From contig JAHYIO010000033.1 of NCBI GenBank assembly GCA_020543525.1, forward strand, positions 1,674,001 through 1,738,000: 64,000 nucleotides of DNA, in the 5' to 3' direction. Under the pieces are notes generated by a model that was not told where the DNA came from, ran no database searches, and saw only the letters and a list, made by a program, of their open reading frames with translations. Below are positions 23,318-38,966 of this stretch, piece by piece (within the stretch, counting starts at the first letter, position 1; each line of letters begins with the position of its first letter). Source of the DNA: Coriolopsis trogii. Taxonomy: Eukaryota > Basidiomycota > Agaricomycetes > Polyporales > Polyporaceae. The position numbers and the translations under genes were made by a program.

Positions 23318-25321
23318 TTATGCGCTAGCAAGAATCAGTTCCTCTCTGCGAGTGTCGCGAGGAACAATACGACACTTGAAGGGATCCAGATGCCTATCAA
23401 CGGAATCAGCACCATATAGCAAGGACACAGTATTCGTTCATACGAGACCGCGAGATTGCTACCCATGAAGACGTCTAGCTTCTCGGGGACACCCCGTTCG
23501 TCGACGGGCGGGCTGATAGTCAGCGTGTGCAGGATCGACGCACATATTATGAAGAGGGACGCCTCCGCAAACGCTCTCCCCGGACAGACTCTGCAAACTT
23601 GAATAGTCACATATTCGTTCAGAGAACCTGTGATGCGAGACTTGCCTTCTCCCAAATCCAAAAGCATAACAGCACGGGTCCCTGATATCTGGATCGAGCT
23701 TGCCACCACGCAGAAACCGTTCAGGATTGAACGTCTCGGGGTCATGGTATATTGTTTCGTCCCGAGACATCGCCCTGAAATCAACGTAATGAGTAATTGC
23801 ACTTTCAGGGTATAGATTACCGCGTACCATTGGTTGGCTATCACAATTGAGCCTTTCGGTATCAAGTAGCCGTTGTAAAAGTCATCGGCCAACGAAGCGT
23901 GAGGAACTCCAATCGGAGCGACCATATGCCAGCGCAGAACCTCTTTGATTAGAGCACTAACATAGGGCAACGACTGCTTGTCAGACGGCTGCAGCAGCCG
24001 ATTGGCTCCGATTACCGCATCTAGTTCCGCTTGGGCTTTCCTCTGCGCCTCTGGATAGAGAGCCATAGCGAGAACGAACGCATGGACTGACGAATTTGTC
24101 TGCGGCGTTATCGTAGGTGGGTAGGACTCTCAAGTCAGGAAACACTCACAGTATCCGACCCAGCTTGTTCCAGAAGATTCCAGTACAGCGCATGAGAACC
24201 TGAAAAGATGAAGCGCAACTGCGACGTGCTCACCTGCATAAATAGTCGCCGTTACATTTCTAGCTGTCTCCTCGTCTATTCCTTGGTCCGTTAATCGAGT
24301 GAGGATTGAGTCCATGACACCATCCTTTTTCTACGAGGCAAGATCGCACGAAGGAACGTGAACAAATGGCACAGTACGCTCACCATTTTGTCCTTTGCAG
24401 AGTCATACAGGTCGTCCCTGATCGCAGCTATCTGCTTCTTCCAGTCTTCCGCGAGCTTCCTGAAGCCCGTCCCGGGGAACCATGACGGTAGGCGCAACAT
24501 GCTAGGAAAGGCTTCAACAACATGTCGCCCGGGAGTGCTGATGTCTTCCGCCACGTTAGCCAGTTGCTCCGCCAGCCTGTAGTGCTTGGTATCGCCCTGT
24601 ATGAGGTCAATTCCGTACGCAACGCGAATGATAGCCGCAGCGAATGAGCTGAAGGTTATGTGAGACCAACCGTATCCCTCGGAGAGGGCGACGTCGAGGA
24701 TGACTCACAATTTTATGTGCCGGGAGAAATCGTCGGGTGTCAGGAGCAGGTTCCGGAGGAGATTGTGGGTGACTTCGATGTTGATCGTCTTGTACTGGTT
24801 CAGATTCGCTGCTAGAAACTGATTGTGGAAAGTCCGCCGGTACTTGCGCCATTCCGCTCCGTAGTTCTTGAACACGAAGATCCAATCCAGGTTCGTTCTG
24901 CGCGGTTGCATCAGCAGGCGCTATAGAGGGGACGCACGCCACGTCACTCACAGCTTCACCATGACGGACTGTGGGCGGTTCGAATAGTTGGCCGAGCGTT
25001 TCTCAAAAAGCTCGCAAGCGACCTCGTACGAGCCTAAGAGGATGACTGACTGCCCGAGCACTCGGAGGTGTACGATATCACCTATGGTCCGATCAATGTA
25101 GGTAGAGGCCACCCGATAGTATTTGAAGACCACATACCATGCTTGATTGACAGTTCTCGAAACTCTCGGCCCAGGTGAGCTCTAGGAAAATCCAAGACAT
25201 TGCCGACGAGCGGGAGAGGTCGAGGACCAGGAGGAAGACGGAGTCTTGAGGCCCTGCGGCCAATGTACACCCAGAGAACAAGTCCTGCAGCAAAGCAGAG
25301 TAGCAACCACGAGGATGTCAT
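23318..25321 (-). CDS. Cytochrome P450 monooxygenase
   Basis: Ten exons on the minus strand (25138-25321, 24952-25081, 24709-24897, 24384-24648, 24234-24330, 24150-24163, 23828-24099, 23646-23774, 23429-23590, 23318-23393) give 505 residues, a normal length. An N-terminal membrane anchor is followed by a proline-rich hinge (LPPGPRPLPLVGN). The oxygen-binding I-helix motif is AGSDT (289-293), the K-helix ExxR is Glu346/Arg349, the PERF motif reads PERF at 401-404 and the haem ligand is Cys429 in FGFGRRVCPG. It resembles the large basidiomycete group often labelled O-methylsterigmatocystin oxidoreductase-like; substrate unknown; it should sit in the ER membrane with P450 reductase as partner. 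Oddities: exon 6 has only 14 bases, the eighth intron has a GC donor (GCAAGT), and the last intron is only 35 bp, yet it restores the expected DPFKCRIVPR end. Confidence 0.93.
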
Positions 25322-25953
25322 GGCAAGCTGTGTGTCCCTGGGTTCGTAGCAGAAATCAGCATGCGCAGATGGAGACGATTCTCAGTGAGACGACCAACCA
25401 GAAGTATGGCAAGAGGAAGGAGAGGATTCTCGGCGTACACGGCGACCTCTCCGATAGTATGTGTATATCCTGAGGTCGCGAAGTTCGCGCCCCGGCACCG
25501 ACCCCGCCGGAAAGATGCATGCGCATGGGACACGCCTTTTGATTTATCTCACAGGACTCGTGCACGACTGTTTCATGTTTCATTACGACACAGCGTGCTC
25601 CAGGCGACGGGCGACGAGCGACAAGTGGCCTCGGTGATTTACAGCGGATGGTGTTGAGGTGGAAGTATGCTAGTAGCCTGGAGCTTGGTACGAATGTGGA
25701 CAGATCGTCTACATTTGCTCGATATCAAATTCCTTTGACTGCTGCTGGGAAGTTGAGTGGCAAAGACGTGATTGATGGTGGCACCTCACCATCTCGGACC
25801 GATGAGGACGTGTTGCCTCGCAAGACTGGGCGGTACTCAGCTCTGTCGATGTAGTGGTTGAGTGCTGAGTATTGAGTAGTGGTAGAGTCCATGATGTCAG
25901 GGTACTGGTAGCGTTGGCAGTGGCGCGTGACCGATTCACGCACATGTTCCGGT
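25322..25953. other. P450 upstream region
   Basis: No gene. The first few hundred bases presumably hold the P450 promoter; I saw no firm TATA box. Confidence 0.4.
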
Positions 25954-26157
25954 CCTCGGACGTACCTAAGCGCCCCTGGGTCCATCTACCAAATGATTAG
26001 TGCGAATCGGATGGGACACATTGCAGATGGGTTATTGCTATATCCATATACTCAAAGTCAATCGGATGGTTTTTTGGCCTTAAAGCTCCCCCGAAGGCTT
26101 CTAGTATTTTTTTCGCTCGATATGCCTCCGCCGGACGGTATACAGAAAGTTCGGACG
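25954..26157. repeat. Short inverted-repeat element (MITE-like), copy B, diverged
   Basis: This is a relative of the element at 818-1007 in the same orientation. Shared blocks include the left end TCGGAC-GTACC-AAGCGC against TCGGAACTTACCGAAACGC, the middle ATCGGATGG-TTTTTTGGCC against ATCCGGATGG-CTTTTTGGCC, and the right end TATGCCTCCG followed by AAGTTCGGAC. The terminal repeats are degraded by several substitutions, so this copy is older. The limits are approximate. Confidence 0.5.
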
Positions 26158-29100
26158 CGACCTGACGGATATCCGAGTCTGAAAAACGTTGGAATACCGC
26201 ACTGACCCAGACCGTCGTTCCCTCCCGCGTGTCAGGTCCGTAAGGTCTTTCTACGGGAGACAATGCGACCCCTGACTATCGTCCGCTTGAAGTGCTGCAT
26301 GCAAGTCGAGCCGGGTTCGGCCCACTGACAGCAGATTGTATTGTGACATCGACCAACGGTCGAACATTGCCTCGGGTGCTAAGGTGGCATGACTTCAGGC
26401 TAGTATGAGTCCACGGTTGGGCTTCGGAAAGTCCGGGCCTTATTGAAAGACCAGTCACAGCCCGTCTGCAGCTCTCCTACTATCACTGCAGTTTTACTCG
26501 AGTAACTCTACCTCTTCCTGACCAATCCCCCGGAGTAATACTTATTATTTTCTTGACGTTTGAGCTACCATGCTATGTGCAATTTTGTAGATGAAGGAGA
26601 ACAATGAATTGGCCGAGGTGCCGACGCGATCGAACAGGAATGCGAAGTGAAGCGCCCACAAGTAACGTCACTTTCCCATGACTGACAGACGAGCGCTCTG
26701 ACGTTCGTCAATGTCGCGCTTTGCGAGCTCTTTGTTCACTTTAGATCTCTCATCACCTCGAAGAAAATCTCATTCATTACTTAGAGGTATGTTCCAAATC
26801 TCATGCTAAACGATGGAGCTTAGCCCTCATATTAGATAACGAAGCGAAGTCCATCAGTGTCCTGCCAGCCATGGATAACCGTGACTTTGCTGAAATTTAC
26901 TTGATATTTCCCCATGCACTCAACCGTTTGCAAAGCGGTCTTGCAGACTATTGAGTTTAGATGATACCTACTCACAGAGATTGGTGGCTTTACCTTTACA
27001 CAATGCTTTGGGGGAGGGAGACACTTCTGTTACAAGAACAGTACTCTGCCTTACTGGTGCAGTGATGGTATCAACCTGCCACCACTGTTGCGCTGGTACA
27101 TTGTACTCGGTGGATCTTTACTAGAACACTGTGACTAGTTCTCACATTGTCAGAAGGTAGCATTGACCGTTGGGTTTCAGATAGCCTCCACAGTGAGAAC
27201 ATATGCAACTTGCCCTGGACGTGAAAGGTTGTTCCAGGTCTGTGCTGGACAAAGGTTGAGTCCATCTGGGGTGGGAAATGTGTTTAATTGTACTGGTGTT
27301 TCAGGATTTATCCATTGTAGTACCTTCTTTGCGCGGCCCCCCCCCCCAGCTCAATGTTGTTCGGGCCGGAACGGCCCGGCCCGAGGATCCTTGCAGACGC
27401 GTCCAAAGTCTTGACATCTTTGGTTGTCTTCACCAGTTTCGATCGCTTTGTTGATGCCATTGCTAAAGTCCCTGGGGTTTTCAGGGCTGTCCGGATGGCC
27501 TTTTGTGTATAACACGATTAACACAAACTTTTGTTTTGACAGCAAATGAGCACGAGCGCGACTCGCATCTTTCAATTCTTCGATATATACTCAACCTTCG
27601 ATTGTCGCAATACCCACTCACAGAGGAGTTACTACGTCACGTATGCGTCATCGTCTTGACTTCGCCCCGATTAACCCATTTCCCATCCGCACGGATGGAA
27701 TATTCTCTTCTCAATACTCTAATTCAGCCTCACCACCAGTTCCTCTCTCTTACTACTACCGTATCTGACTCTCTGTGCGCTCTATTGCCATCACTGTTGC
27801 CGTCTTCGGGAAGAGCCGTCGGAGGCAATCATTCTGAGCTAAGAACTTGGACTACGAAGAGCCACGAGACTATACAAGTGCAGATCTGCAGCTGCTGTGA
27901 TACGTGAGGTCATCAGTCCGCCATTTCATACATCGCTCGTATCCGTCGAAGCGGTGGTTCGTCATGAAAAATCAGCTAAGTAGTTTTTTTTTCCTCGGTT
28001 CTGTACCATAGCAGCCGGAAGTGCATTTACTTGTATATGGGTAGCTGGTTCATGCGTTGCGCCTCACATGTACTCTGAGGCAAGATTCTCGGCAACATAT
28101 TAATTTTTTCTGCGACCGTACAGGACCAAATGAACTGGCGTGCGAGACCACCGTAATGACCGGTCTCCATTTGTGTCTGACCATTCCCAATACAGGCTGG
28201 CCATATACTATGGCAGACATACTAGCAGACCAAATATGGAGTTGCTCATGCCCTACTATGTAAGGCGTCGGTCATGCACGAACATGTTTACCGTACAGGC
28301 TCTCCTTCGCTAATAATTGCGGCGATATTCCGGACAAGCTCGTCCTGAGGCGACTCTGCCTTGCCATCCTCTGAGCCGAGCCACGGCCTGAGTTTAAGCC
28401 AAGGCTCGGCTCGGCTCGAACGCTGGCTTGCATGGACCAATGGTACGTAGAGGCACTTGTGGTTCTGAGTGGATGCAGTATGAAGCTGAATTGTGAAGCA
28501 GTTTCACTGAGGAAGCCTCATGCTGAACATAATGCTAGAGCTGATATTCGATGTACCGCTGGAGTTAAGCAAGCGCCAGCAGATGCTCATCGGGATATAT
28601 CACTACGATTACATTCGATCCAAAAAGAGCCCATGAACTTACGAGGTCCAGGCCAGAAAGCAGACATGAAGATCCGGCGATTTGGTGCAAATTCTGGGTG
28701 CCTGCCGCCGTTCGAGACGCTCGCCGCTCTTGCTTGGAGCCGGGAAGTCGGAGAAAGGTTGCGGATTCCGCAATCGGTGTCAGGTCGATGGGGCGATTCC
28801 TTCCAGACTCCTGGTATACCTCCCAGTTTCGGGCGGTTTGAAGGTAGGGAAACATGGGCGCATGTAACGCGCCATTCCATACTCTGCCATCTTGTGACAG
28901 GGCTGACCGGGCATATAAGGACTAAGGCTATGGATTCGGGAGGACTGTCCTGCATACGCCTACCCTCGTTCCTGTGCCCTTCGCCAATCTTTCCTTGCGA
29001 TGTGTTACAACATCGTCACATACGTCGAGTGGGGTTGCCGGTACCGCCAGAACACAGACAGGACCAACGTAGGTCCGATGCAGCCACCGCGTGGAGAGAC

Positions 29101-29958
29101 ATACTGATAGCATGCTTGTGTTTCCACAGCTCGACTGCGCACGCACATTTTGCCGGCTGAGCGATAGGCACAAAGTGGAGGTACACGAGTGTGCGAAGGA
29201 CTGCATTGGAACGTGAGTCAGAACACACCTACCAGACAGTAACAGCAGTCGCTGACTTGGACGTAGACGAACAGAGGATTTCCACCTTATCATGGACATT
29301 CGTAGGGAGGTTTGCTCCTTGTGCAGACAGGCAGGGCGCGACGTACACCCAGGTACAGAGAACCAGACAAACGACTCGAGCGACAACAGTGGGGGCATCC
29401 GCTTCCAATATGTCCGCTGAAGGTGCAGAGCGCCACGGTCGCAGTGAAGGGAGGACGCACCGCAGGACGGGAGAAACGAGAGGGAACAACAGATCCATTG
29501 ATGATGGTCTTCCAGCGAGGACCGCTAGCACTGTCGTGACTGTCTCATTGTGACAAGAACGGGTTGGGCCGGGGATTGATCGACACTCACAATTTATGTA
29601 TGGTTATTTCATCACAGTTTGAACGTAGCCGTTCATAACAGGACAACTCCATCAGTCAATTACGTCAAAGCCGGACAACCGCTCGATAGAACAGCCTAAT
29701 GGGCAGAGTGCTCAGTGTTTTGGAGAGCCAGTCAGCAATTGCGCCAAGTGGTGGGGGAGGAGAAGTTGTGCACGCATTGGCACAATGGCAAGTCCGGATC
29801 CGACTGCGATTCGCGCGTAGACGCCAGTGTCACGTGTGTCGACGCGTCTCAACGACTCTGAGTCTGAGCGCGTTGTTCTTTCCAGCCACCACTGCATTCC
29901 TATTTTCCCTTCGCACCCGTTCGTCACACGCACTCCAAACGCTCCATTCACCGAGAAC
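26158..29958. other. Long gene-free stretch
   Basis: No gene is supported over 3.8 kb. Items seen: an 11-base C run at 27337-27347, followed at 27362-27378 by a GC-rich palindrome (CGGGCCG, three bases, CGGCCCG), and a perfect stem-loop at 28373-28412. The 242-codon plus frame at 28432-29160 lacks any recognisable motif. The last few hundred bases are the Nup85 promoter. Confidence 0.35.
28373..28412. repeat. Stem-loop of 10-bp perfect arms
   Basis: GAGCCGAGCC at 28373-28382 pairs exactly with GGCTCGGCTC at 28403-28412 across a 20-base loop. It does not follow a gene, so it is not an obvious terminator; it may be the remnant of a repeat edge. Confidence 0.4.
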
Positions 29959-32824
29959 ATGCAAACACCGAGGAACGCGGCCCACCTTCTCCCACCACTC
30001 TTCGAGCATCATGCGGTAGACAAATTCCACCAGTCGGGCAGGACAATCTCGCTAGCCGTGTCTCCAAGAGAGGATGTGATCGCTGTGTATGCTACGTCTA
30101 ATGTGCGCCCAATTAATCTTCAAGTATGGTGTTGGCTCTGACGCGACCGCATAGACCGATCCGCATGTTCTCCGCACCCGAGACGCGGCACCCGTCGGAG
30201 CTCAGCAAATCTACCTTGCGAGTGCGCAGCAAGCACCATTGTCCGAGAGGCGAGTGGTATGTCCCTAATCATATCACCTCGCGATGATCCTCCTTCCATA
30301 AATGCCTGCAGTTTGTAACGGACACTTCGGTCATATTCGCTGCAGTCCAGAACTTGATGAAACAATGTCGGGCTCGGAAAACAGAACTGTGAGTCTCGTC
30401 ACATCCAGATGCTTGTACGTGATTGTCACGATATGTCGCAACAGACAACACAGTGAAGATGACCTGAGGGTAATCAGCAAGCTCGCCAATGACTATATCA
30501 ATTTCTGCAAGGAGTGCTGCATGTACGCATCGGTACGTTGACGCCCATCCGCCACCATTAGCGTCTCGTCCATTCAGCCTCTTCGCATCAGCAAAACATC
30601 TCCCGGACAGAACCCCTACAGTACGACGCGGAGCACTATCGGAGACTATACACATGCTTCTCGCTCTTCGCTGTGCTCTACCTTCCCGAACCCGGCTTCG
30701 AAGACGTTCCCGTCGGCGACGAGCTCATGGAATGGTTGAACATGCACTTCATCGAACCTTCAACACAAGAGGGCGACGAGCTGAGCAGCCAGGAGCGACC
30801 TTGGGAAGATGCAGGGTTCTGGCCCTACCTCACAAGGTACAGGGGACCGTGGGGTTGCACGCAAGGCCAAGAAAGGAGAGGATGACTGACAGGTCTCTCC
30901 CGCAGGACTGTTCTCAGAGGGCTGTCGAAGGCTTCTGCATTTTTCCTGGAAGTGCTCGCAAGACATCCGTCAACTTTCCTCCAGAGCCTTGCCCAGCAGC
31001 TCTCCCCGCTGCTCACGAACCACCCGCGGCTGCACCACTTTGCGGCGGAGCGCGACTTTGCCGTGGCGTCCCGCCGGTGGCGCGACAAGGTCAAGACGCT
31101 CCGGATCGAGCTCGACCGTGTCCCAGAGAGCGAGCGCGAGGACGGGTTTGACAACTGGTGGGATCAGTTCAGCGACATCGTGGGCATCCTCGAAGGGCGA
31201 GGAGACGTCATAAAGAAGGTCTGCACAGAATTGGGTGCCGACTGGAAAGAGGTTTGCGCATCATGGGGGATCTTTGTTGACACGAGGCTAAGGAGGCAGG
31301 ACTTGCCGTGAGTGCTCTCCAGTTTCTGAGCAGGCGACGCTTCTGTGCTATCGTTTACTCATCCCACCTTTCCTTCTAGTGACGTCGTCGCGCAAGTCCT
31401 GGACGAGATGCCACCGGACCCGACAGATCGCGAGGACTCCATCCATTCGTCCCTTTTTATTGGGAAACCCAGACAAGCACTTTCCGAGGCCGCTCAAATG
31501 GACATCTGGCTCGGCGCCCACCTGGCAGACCTTATGGAGCCCATCGAACTCATCGATTCTGAACCGGACGAGTAACGTATCTCTTTGTCTTCTGTTAGAC
31601 CCATATCTGAGGATCTGCTGACACGAGATTACATGCAGCTCCGGATTCTCGCTCCGACAGTACTACGTGCTCGAATACGCTCAATACCTGCATTCAGATC
31701 CGGCATTATGGCGCATCACCGTCGACTATATGTATTCGTGTGGATACATTGGACAGGATATGGCGGATCAGGTGCTAATGCGTGTCCCGCTACGTTTGCA
31801 CGCGTCCCTGTCCTCGGGCGCAGCAGCCGCTGATGGCGAGGACGCGGCCCGCATCCGGAATGGCCACCTTGCGGGGGTCCTGAAGGATGTGAGCGAGACC
31901 TGCTTCGAGCACCAGAGGGAGGGAGTCCGGCGGATGGTCTGCAGAGCGCGTTTTGATCTCCGTCGTGGACGCGTGAGAGGCCCACTGATTTGGTGTTCTG
32001 ATATAGATAGCGGCCCAAACGCTCATCCGCGAAAAGGAATATGGACTTGCCGTCTCCTACTGCACATCTGCGGAGGATTGGACGGGCTTGGGTCGGGTGA
32101 TCGACCTGGTGCTCGAAGAGTACATTGCACAAGGCAAGTCACCTGTGCGGCATGGCTGCAGGCGCAGCAGCACTTCCCACTCTCCGTGGCGGGGTCAGTG
32201 GAGTCTGACTTGGTCTTCCTCCTAGGTCCCGGAAAGTTCGCGGCATTGGTCGCGAATATTGCACCCTCCCTGCACAACGTCCGGATGGACGCGGGCACTG
32301 AAATTCGAACCCCTGCCGTCTTCTCGCACCGATTGCAGTTCGCCGTCCGCTTCGCAGAGTTTCATCAACGCCGGGCGAACGGCGACGGCCAGGGTGCCGC
32401 GGCGGACATCGCGGCGATGTTCCGGGACGAGATCGCACCAAAGGCGTGGTGGGCGGTCATTCTCTGCGACGCTGTCGAGCTTCTGCAATACGGTACGTCG
32501 TATTGTTGCGCCGTCGGCTCGTCCGCTGGTATAGCAAACCCGCTCCCGACCGTATCTCTGACCCGAGCTTCGATCTTCGCAGCCGACGGCATGCTCTTCA
32601 GCTCAAACGACGCGTGCATGTTGATGGAGAAGCTGGAGGAGATCCACATCCGTGTGGGGCAGGGGAGTGGGGACGAGTACTTGGGCGTGCTCACCAGAAT
32701 CGTCCGGGGAGGCGAGAAACATGCGTTGCAACGATTGCAAGCCGTGCGGCTTTCGCTGGCGCGGTACTACGCACGATGTGGGGCAATAGGCGTGGGAGGC
32801 CGGTCGAGGGGTTGGAATCAATGA
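29959..32824 (+). CDS. NUP85: Nucleoporin Nup85
   Basis: Eleven exons encode about 730 residues: 29959-30102, 30155-30256, 30312-30388, 30445-30532, 30592-30836, 30906-31307, 31380-31571, 31639 to about 31945, 32007-32133, 32226-32492 and 32583-32824. The product is an all-alpha helical scaffold protein; motifs such as TDTSVIFAAVQNLM, LWRITVDYMYSCG and YGLAVSYC with EDWTGLGRVIDL match the Nup85/frount family, a core member of the Y-shaped Nup84 subcomplex of the nuclear pore, where it pairs with Seh1. Two boundaries are uncertain. The first donor could be 30103 (GTGCGC) or 30124. The end of exon 8 may be 31936 (GT donor), 31945 (GC donor) or 31972 (GTGAGA, 34-bp intron); all keep the frame. 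The tenth-exon donor side before 32226 uses GCAAGT at 32134. Confidence 0.85.
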
Positions 32825-35800
32825 GCGAGCTTGGACATGATCTGATTCGTACCCTGTAACCTTAACGGTATGCAGCTCTGTTGTCAAATCACGGAGCCTC
32901 TAGTAATCGTGACCGGCTTGTCGATGAACCTAGGTGTGACAAGAGAGGCTGCGGAGCCGGGGCAAGGGTTGGGGGTGTTGGTTTTGATATGATTCAGGAG
33001 CCAATACGACATGGGCAGGAAGGGGGGAGGAGCCGATGAAGGCTCGATCGTCTTTGTCCCAACAGGTTGGAGAGTTGGGCTAACGGGTAGAGCCCACAGA
33101 TGGTAATCGAAAAGCAAGAAAGAAAAAGTTGGGGAATGCGGCAGAGTAGGACCGGAGGATTGAAGTCTATGCAGGGATGCACGAGACGTGCTAACGGAGT
33201 CTGGGGCGGTGGGCATGAGGAGTAGCCTTCGAAGTCCCGGCAGATAGGTGCGGCGACGTGCGCGGGAGGTTATGAGATCATATGGAGGACCTTTGGACCG
33301 GGGGGCCTGGTAGCAAATTTCTGGAAGGGGCGTTTGGGGGTCGGGAGGGGCTGGCGAAGAGACAGACCGAACCCCCCGCTAATCTAGGAGAAACGACCAT
33401 GGTACGCACCGTGAGCGAGTCATTTGCCTTCCACCGCAGCCAATGCTGTCTATACACCATGCGCAACGACGGCCACTGGGCGATGCGAGACAAAGAACGT
33501 ATGCGAGTGTGACGGCGCGTGTAGGAGAGGAGGTCCTGCGCCGATGAATTTGGATTGGGGCCGCCGTGCCCGTACCGTCTGGGATCTGATAGCATGCTGT
33601 AGTGTAGGGAAGAAGATGAGCAGATGGACGTAGAGGATGATGAGGTCGCCGAGGGCGCAGAGAGCGGTGAGCCCCGGCTCGGGGCCTGCGACGCGTGCGC
33701 CGTGGCTACTCTGCGCCGAGGTTGAACTCTCGCCCGCCGCCTCCCGCGCGGGCCAACTCTACCACACCGCCAGCCATGCTCTCCGCACCCATGTATGCCC
33801 GCCGGCCTTGAGCCTGTCGTCGTTTCCGAGCTGAGACCTGCAGTCGGTCCTCTCTGCAGTCATCACCGTACCCCTTGGAAGTCTCGGCTGCCAGTGGCGC
33901 GGTAGAACGCCTGCCCTCAGTCCGGGTCCACGATAGCCCGCCTACCTCGAGCCGCCGCACGCACGCAACATCGACAGACCGACGCAATGCCCACCGCGTT
34001 TGAAACCTGAGTTATGCAATGTGCATATCGCCCAGGCCCGCATGTAAAGCGTCCATCGACGCGAGGCCAACCGCCATATTCTCGGATGGGTGAGTGGAGT
34101 AAATCAGCATCCCGAAGAGACGGTCTAACCGCAATGCCTCGCTTGAACGTCTGGCCGAGAACCAGAGTGTCCTGTTGACGTTCATCGAGAATGGGTGGAG
34201 ATCCAACGTCAAGACTCCCTACCATTGCTCACCGTATGGTTGAGGTATATGTTCCAACTGTTTCCTCCGTTCGTGCTGCTCTCCCATCGTTGTAGTGGGC
34301 TGTCCTCGAAAGTCAGCGGTGAAGACGAGGACCTCGGGCCGACGCCCATAGTAGCGAAAGAGTTCATACAAAGAGGTCCAATCTGCTGCTTAGCAATATG
34401 CGGAAGTCGGGGTGAGCTGCACCGCAATCAACCTTACTTCTCTTCCTTGAATGACGACATATCATGGTGGTGGGTGGCCTTCTCTCGTGAGCAATACCGA
34501 CGTAGTGACGATACTGGTACACACCACAGGTATACGACTTGAAGTCGCTGTGACTCCATGTGCGCCTTTGGCAGACCATACACTGCATGGCAACCCCATA
34601 CGCGGACGAATGTTTTGTGATGGGATGGAACAGCGCTGTTGGCCACAACGTGAAGGACCGGGTCGGCGACGTTCGTCCCACGAGTCAGTAGGGCGCCCGG
34701 AACGATGCAGGGAGTGTGCTTGGGTTCCAGCACACTCGCTGGGGAGAAGGACCAGGGACCGCGGCTGGTGGGGGCATTGGCCCGCCTCCGTACGGGGGTT
34801 ACAGTCTTATAACGATTGCGGGGTCGTCGAAAGCCCGAGGAAGGTTGAACGCCGGCTCGAGCCGAAGCTTTTTATGACCAGCTTGCCAGTCACAGGCCGC
34901 AAGGGGAAGTCGATTCAGCCCGCGACAGTGATCCAGCCTGCCGAGCCAGTTCCCCGGGCTGCCCTCAACCCACCGTACCATTTCGCCGTCACGCACCGCT
35001 ACAATCCGGTGTCAACTCGAGCCCGGCGGGCCCCCACGTCTGGGCTCTCCTCTTGATTCCCAAATGCTTTCTCTCTTCTGCACCGACAATGATCCCCTCT
35101 ACCACCCGGTCTACCACCTCACAGCCGCGCCCGTTGCTCCGAGACCCTCGTCGTCAGAGTACCACTCGCCGAAACGACTCCTAGAAATTCCTCGATGGTC
35201 CCCCAGCTCGACCGTACCCCCACTCGTCAGACACCATCCTCCTCCGCGTGTCCACCATGATCGCGGATATGGACCCCGTTGCAATCGCGTCGTGAGAGCC
35301 CACATTTGTCCGCTTCGATATCGCCGCCTCCCATTCCCCCCGACGCCAAGAAGACCTCGAACTCTATACGGCTTTCGTCCTCCTATGCTGCCCTCTTCCT
35401 TCCCTATCTACAGCTAGATAGAGACCGTAAGGTACGCTTCACTCTGTCCGATACACAACGTGTTCCCTCAAAGTGGACCAGGGGTCGATGTGGCCCTTGG
35501 CATGTACAGGGGCCCATCGGGGGGATCCATGTTGGCTGGCTCACCTCAGCCACGATCCTATACATCTTGTTCTGTACCACATACTCTCTCTCTCTCTCCA
35601 CATGCACTGCAAACTTCTCGGGGCTCTGGAGAACACCGTCTGGTGGATGTCATTTGACGAGAACATGGTGGGCGTCTACCGCAAGTCTGCGTCTCTTCCC
35701 CCTGGCTGAACAGGACAAATGTCATATCCCACGTTGCACGCAATGCGCTGCTACTCACGAAGTTCTGGTCGGAGCATAACTACAGGTGCGCTACTCACCA

Positions 35801-36847
35801 GTGCTATCATGACGCTGAACAACCATCCGCGATTGAGTCCACAGTTGGCCTTATACGCCAATGACCGTGGAAGTCTCAACGGTCGATGAGAATCCTGCAG
35901 GGCAGAGGGGTCAACCACCATTACCATATCTAGAAAGAGTAACCTAGCCTTACTATCAAGCTGTCATCGTTGCATTCAGGTACGTCACGAGGTTCATGTA
36001 ATAGCTTCCCTCTCCCACCATTTTCTCGAGCGCAACACGCACTACCAGCATTCCTCCTGCTCGCTCTCCTCCTCGTACCACATTGCGTACCACATTGAGT
36101 ACCTACAATCAGGGAACGGGCGCCTCCCGAAGACCACCTAGAAAGTCCCGTTCAATGCCAGGAGACGACCATCCGCATGTCACGCCCAGAATGCGAGACT
36201 CTGTCAGGCGGCATCTTGTAGGTCCGTGTGTACGCAAACTCGCGGCACACCCAGTTACAGCGGGCATCGCGAGCGAGCTCCCGTCCTCCTCACTTGGGTT
36301 GCGCAGATTGCGAGAGGGAGCGTTGCAAAACCGATTGGAGCGGCTCCGAGCACGGCATGGGCTGTGGGCGTGGTTCGAGATATCGCGCCAGGTGGTCGGT
36401 GCCAGCCGAGGGGTTCCCGATAAATGTACATGTGTCTCACTGGACTTGTGGTGCATGAAGCGCGCGCCGAACTCTAGCATTCTCTCCCAGATGGGCAATC
36501 TGTCACCAGTTGTGGACACGCGAAGCACGGTGGTCAAACAGAGTCCCACATGTACATACGTGGCTCTCTTGGAGGGAAGGGACAGTTAAGGCTTCTAGTC
36601 CTCGAGGTCCTCCGCAAAACGGGTTTACAACCATCTGCATAGTTCTCGGTTTGGGTAGGCCTACAAACATGCTGGGCAAGTGATGGACATCGCGATGTGG
36701 TTATGCAACTAATCATTTGACGCATGTTGACCAGTCGAATCAAACCCAAACGTTGAAGCCGAGCAGACTTCAATTCAGAGACAGATGATGAGAGATAGAT
36801 TACAGTATACAGTAGTGATACACCAATACAAGCAAAAGTGAGGGAAT
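32825..36847. other. Long gene-free stretch
   Basis: Four kilobases without a recognised gene. Frames of 100-200 codons (34451-35056, 35064-35417, 36083-36589, plus strand) have no family motifs. A (CT)n microsatellite lies at 35584-35598. The part after 36600 is the 3' flank of histone H4. Confidence 0.35.

Positions 36848-38966
<2,119 letters not shown>

Noticed and set aside
28432..29160. 242-codon open frame
   Set aside because: No recognisable domain, no promoter signal, random-looking composition.
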